This document shows positions 63,686 through 64,000 of a stretch of DNA of 64,000 nt, piece after piece (position 1 is the stretch's first letter; each line of letters starts with the position of its first letter). A program made the translations under genes and the position numbers. A model generated the notes under the pieces. The model worked only from the letters and a program-made list of their open reading frames with translations, searched no databases and was not told where the DNA came from. Origin of the DNA: Argonema galeatum A003/A1 (GTDB lineage: Bacteria; Cyanobacteriota; Cyanobacteriia; Cyanobacteriales; Aerosakkonemataceae); contig NZ_JAIQZM010000003.1 in NCBI RefSeq assembly GCF_023333595.1, positions 223,358 through 287,357 of the forward strand, given 5' to 3'.

Positions 63686-64000
63686 CTACAGAGCGTTACC
63701 GCGAGGTAGTACTTCTTCAGGGAATACAAATTTTTCGTGAGGCTGATCTTGAGGTGACATCCAAGCACGGATGCCTTCGTTGAGCAAAATGTTCTTGGTG
63801 TAAAAGGTTTCAAATTCCGGGTCGGCAGCCGCGCGCAACTCTTGGGATACGAAGTCGTAAGCCCGCAGGTTGAGTGCTAAACCGACAATGCCAATGGAAC
63901 TCATCCACAAGCCGGTGACTGGAACGAACAGCATGAAGAAGTGCAGCCAGCGCTTGTTGGAGAAGGCAATTCCGAAGATTTGCGACCAGAAGCGGTTGGC
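63686..64000 (-). CDS. psbD: photosystem II D2 protein, C-terminal part
   Basis: The frame enters from the right edge and encodes the last 104 residues: [80 protein letters not shown] and the invariant end [10 protein letters not shown]. The His in KRWLHFF is the non-heme-iron ligand. D2 is the reaction-centre partner of D1. In the usual psbDC operon psbC overlaps the 3' end of psbD; here a terminator follows and no psbC is present, so this is probably the second, monocistronic psbD copy, which is often high-light-induced. Confidence 0.96.
   Translation of the reverse strand, partial: ANRFWSQIFGIAFSNKRWLHFFMLFVPVTGLWMSSIGIVGLALNLRAYDFVSQELRAAADPEFETFYTKNILLNEGIRAWMSPQDQPHEKFVFPEEVLPRGNAL

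Overview
The window is a cyanobacterial chromosome segment, probably from a filamentous species. The evidence is the dense scatter of GCGATCGC/CGATCG octamers (HIP1-type sites), a psbD gene, an SLH-OprB porin, a HetZ-related gene, an RNase P RNA carrying heptamer repeats, giant PAS/GAF/kinase signalling proteins, and many short interspersed hairpin repeats. The genus cannot be fixed from sequence reading alone.

Layout. 1-3561: the end of an acyltransferase-like gene, a RibD-type reductase and a membrane histidine kinase. 3743-10371: an accessory cluster with two asparagine-synthetase-like ligases that both lack the glutaminase cysteine, an alanine-racemase/DAP-decarboxylase-fold protein without its PLP lysine, a zinc-ribbon membrane protein and a single-pass membrane protein. 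I consider this the best candidate for an undescribed pathway. 10712-23720: a four-gene minus-strand signalling operon (Ser/Thr-His dual kinase, response regulator, hybrid kinase, adenylate cyclase) joined by ATGA overlaps. 24150-29393: housekeeping genes (oxidoreductase, rnc, rnpB, corA). 29610-32713: duplicated methyltransferases split by a truncated TnpB. 32850-35935: groEL under CIRCE, fabG and thioredoxin.

36081-41627 is repeat- and IS-rich. It holds a decayed tandem array of small-protein/retropepsin modules, a DUF29 gene interrupted by an IS701-family element whose excision would restore the frame exactly, an IS630-family element needing -1 slippage, an orphan antitoxin-like gene and tRNA-Ser(UGA). 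41698-49672 holds a phosphoesterase, nadA, two arsenosugar-type glycosyltransferase genes flanking a frameshifted DUF4058 gene, a Uma2 nuclease, an M61 peptidase and a Crp-family regulator. 49941-59662 holds an ATPase-less PilB-like protein, a HetZ-related protein, a hybrid kinase, a methyltransferase, a tandem-domain PTPS/QueD protein, a J-domain protein, and cysK with an Rrf2 regulator.

59663-64000 contains nested repeats, the porin gene with a leader matching the Yfr1 sRNA motif, a TnpB relic, a possible 23-residue microprotein on a structured transcript, and the 3' end of a psbD copy with its own terminator and no psbC.

Several small mobile repeat families run through the window: a MITE with ATATCATGTCC ends (three copies), a 46-bp palindrome with a conserved tail (two copies), G/C-rich hairpins (one inserted in frame in a glycosyltransferase) and GTTGGGTTTCG hairpins. 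Frameshifts in homopolymers recur (A8, A10 and an extra C), so read-level verification matters for those loci.
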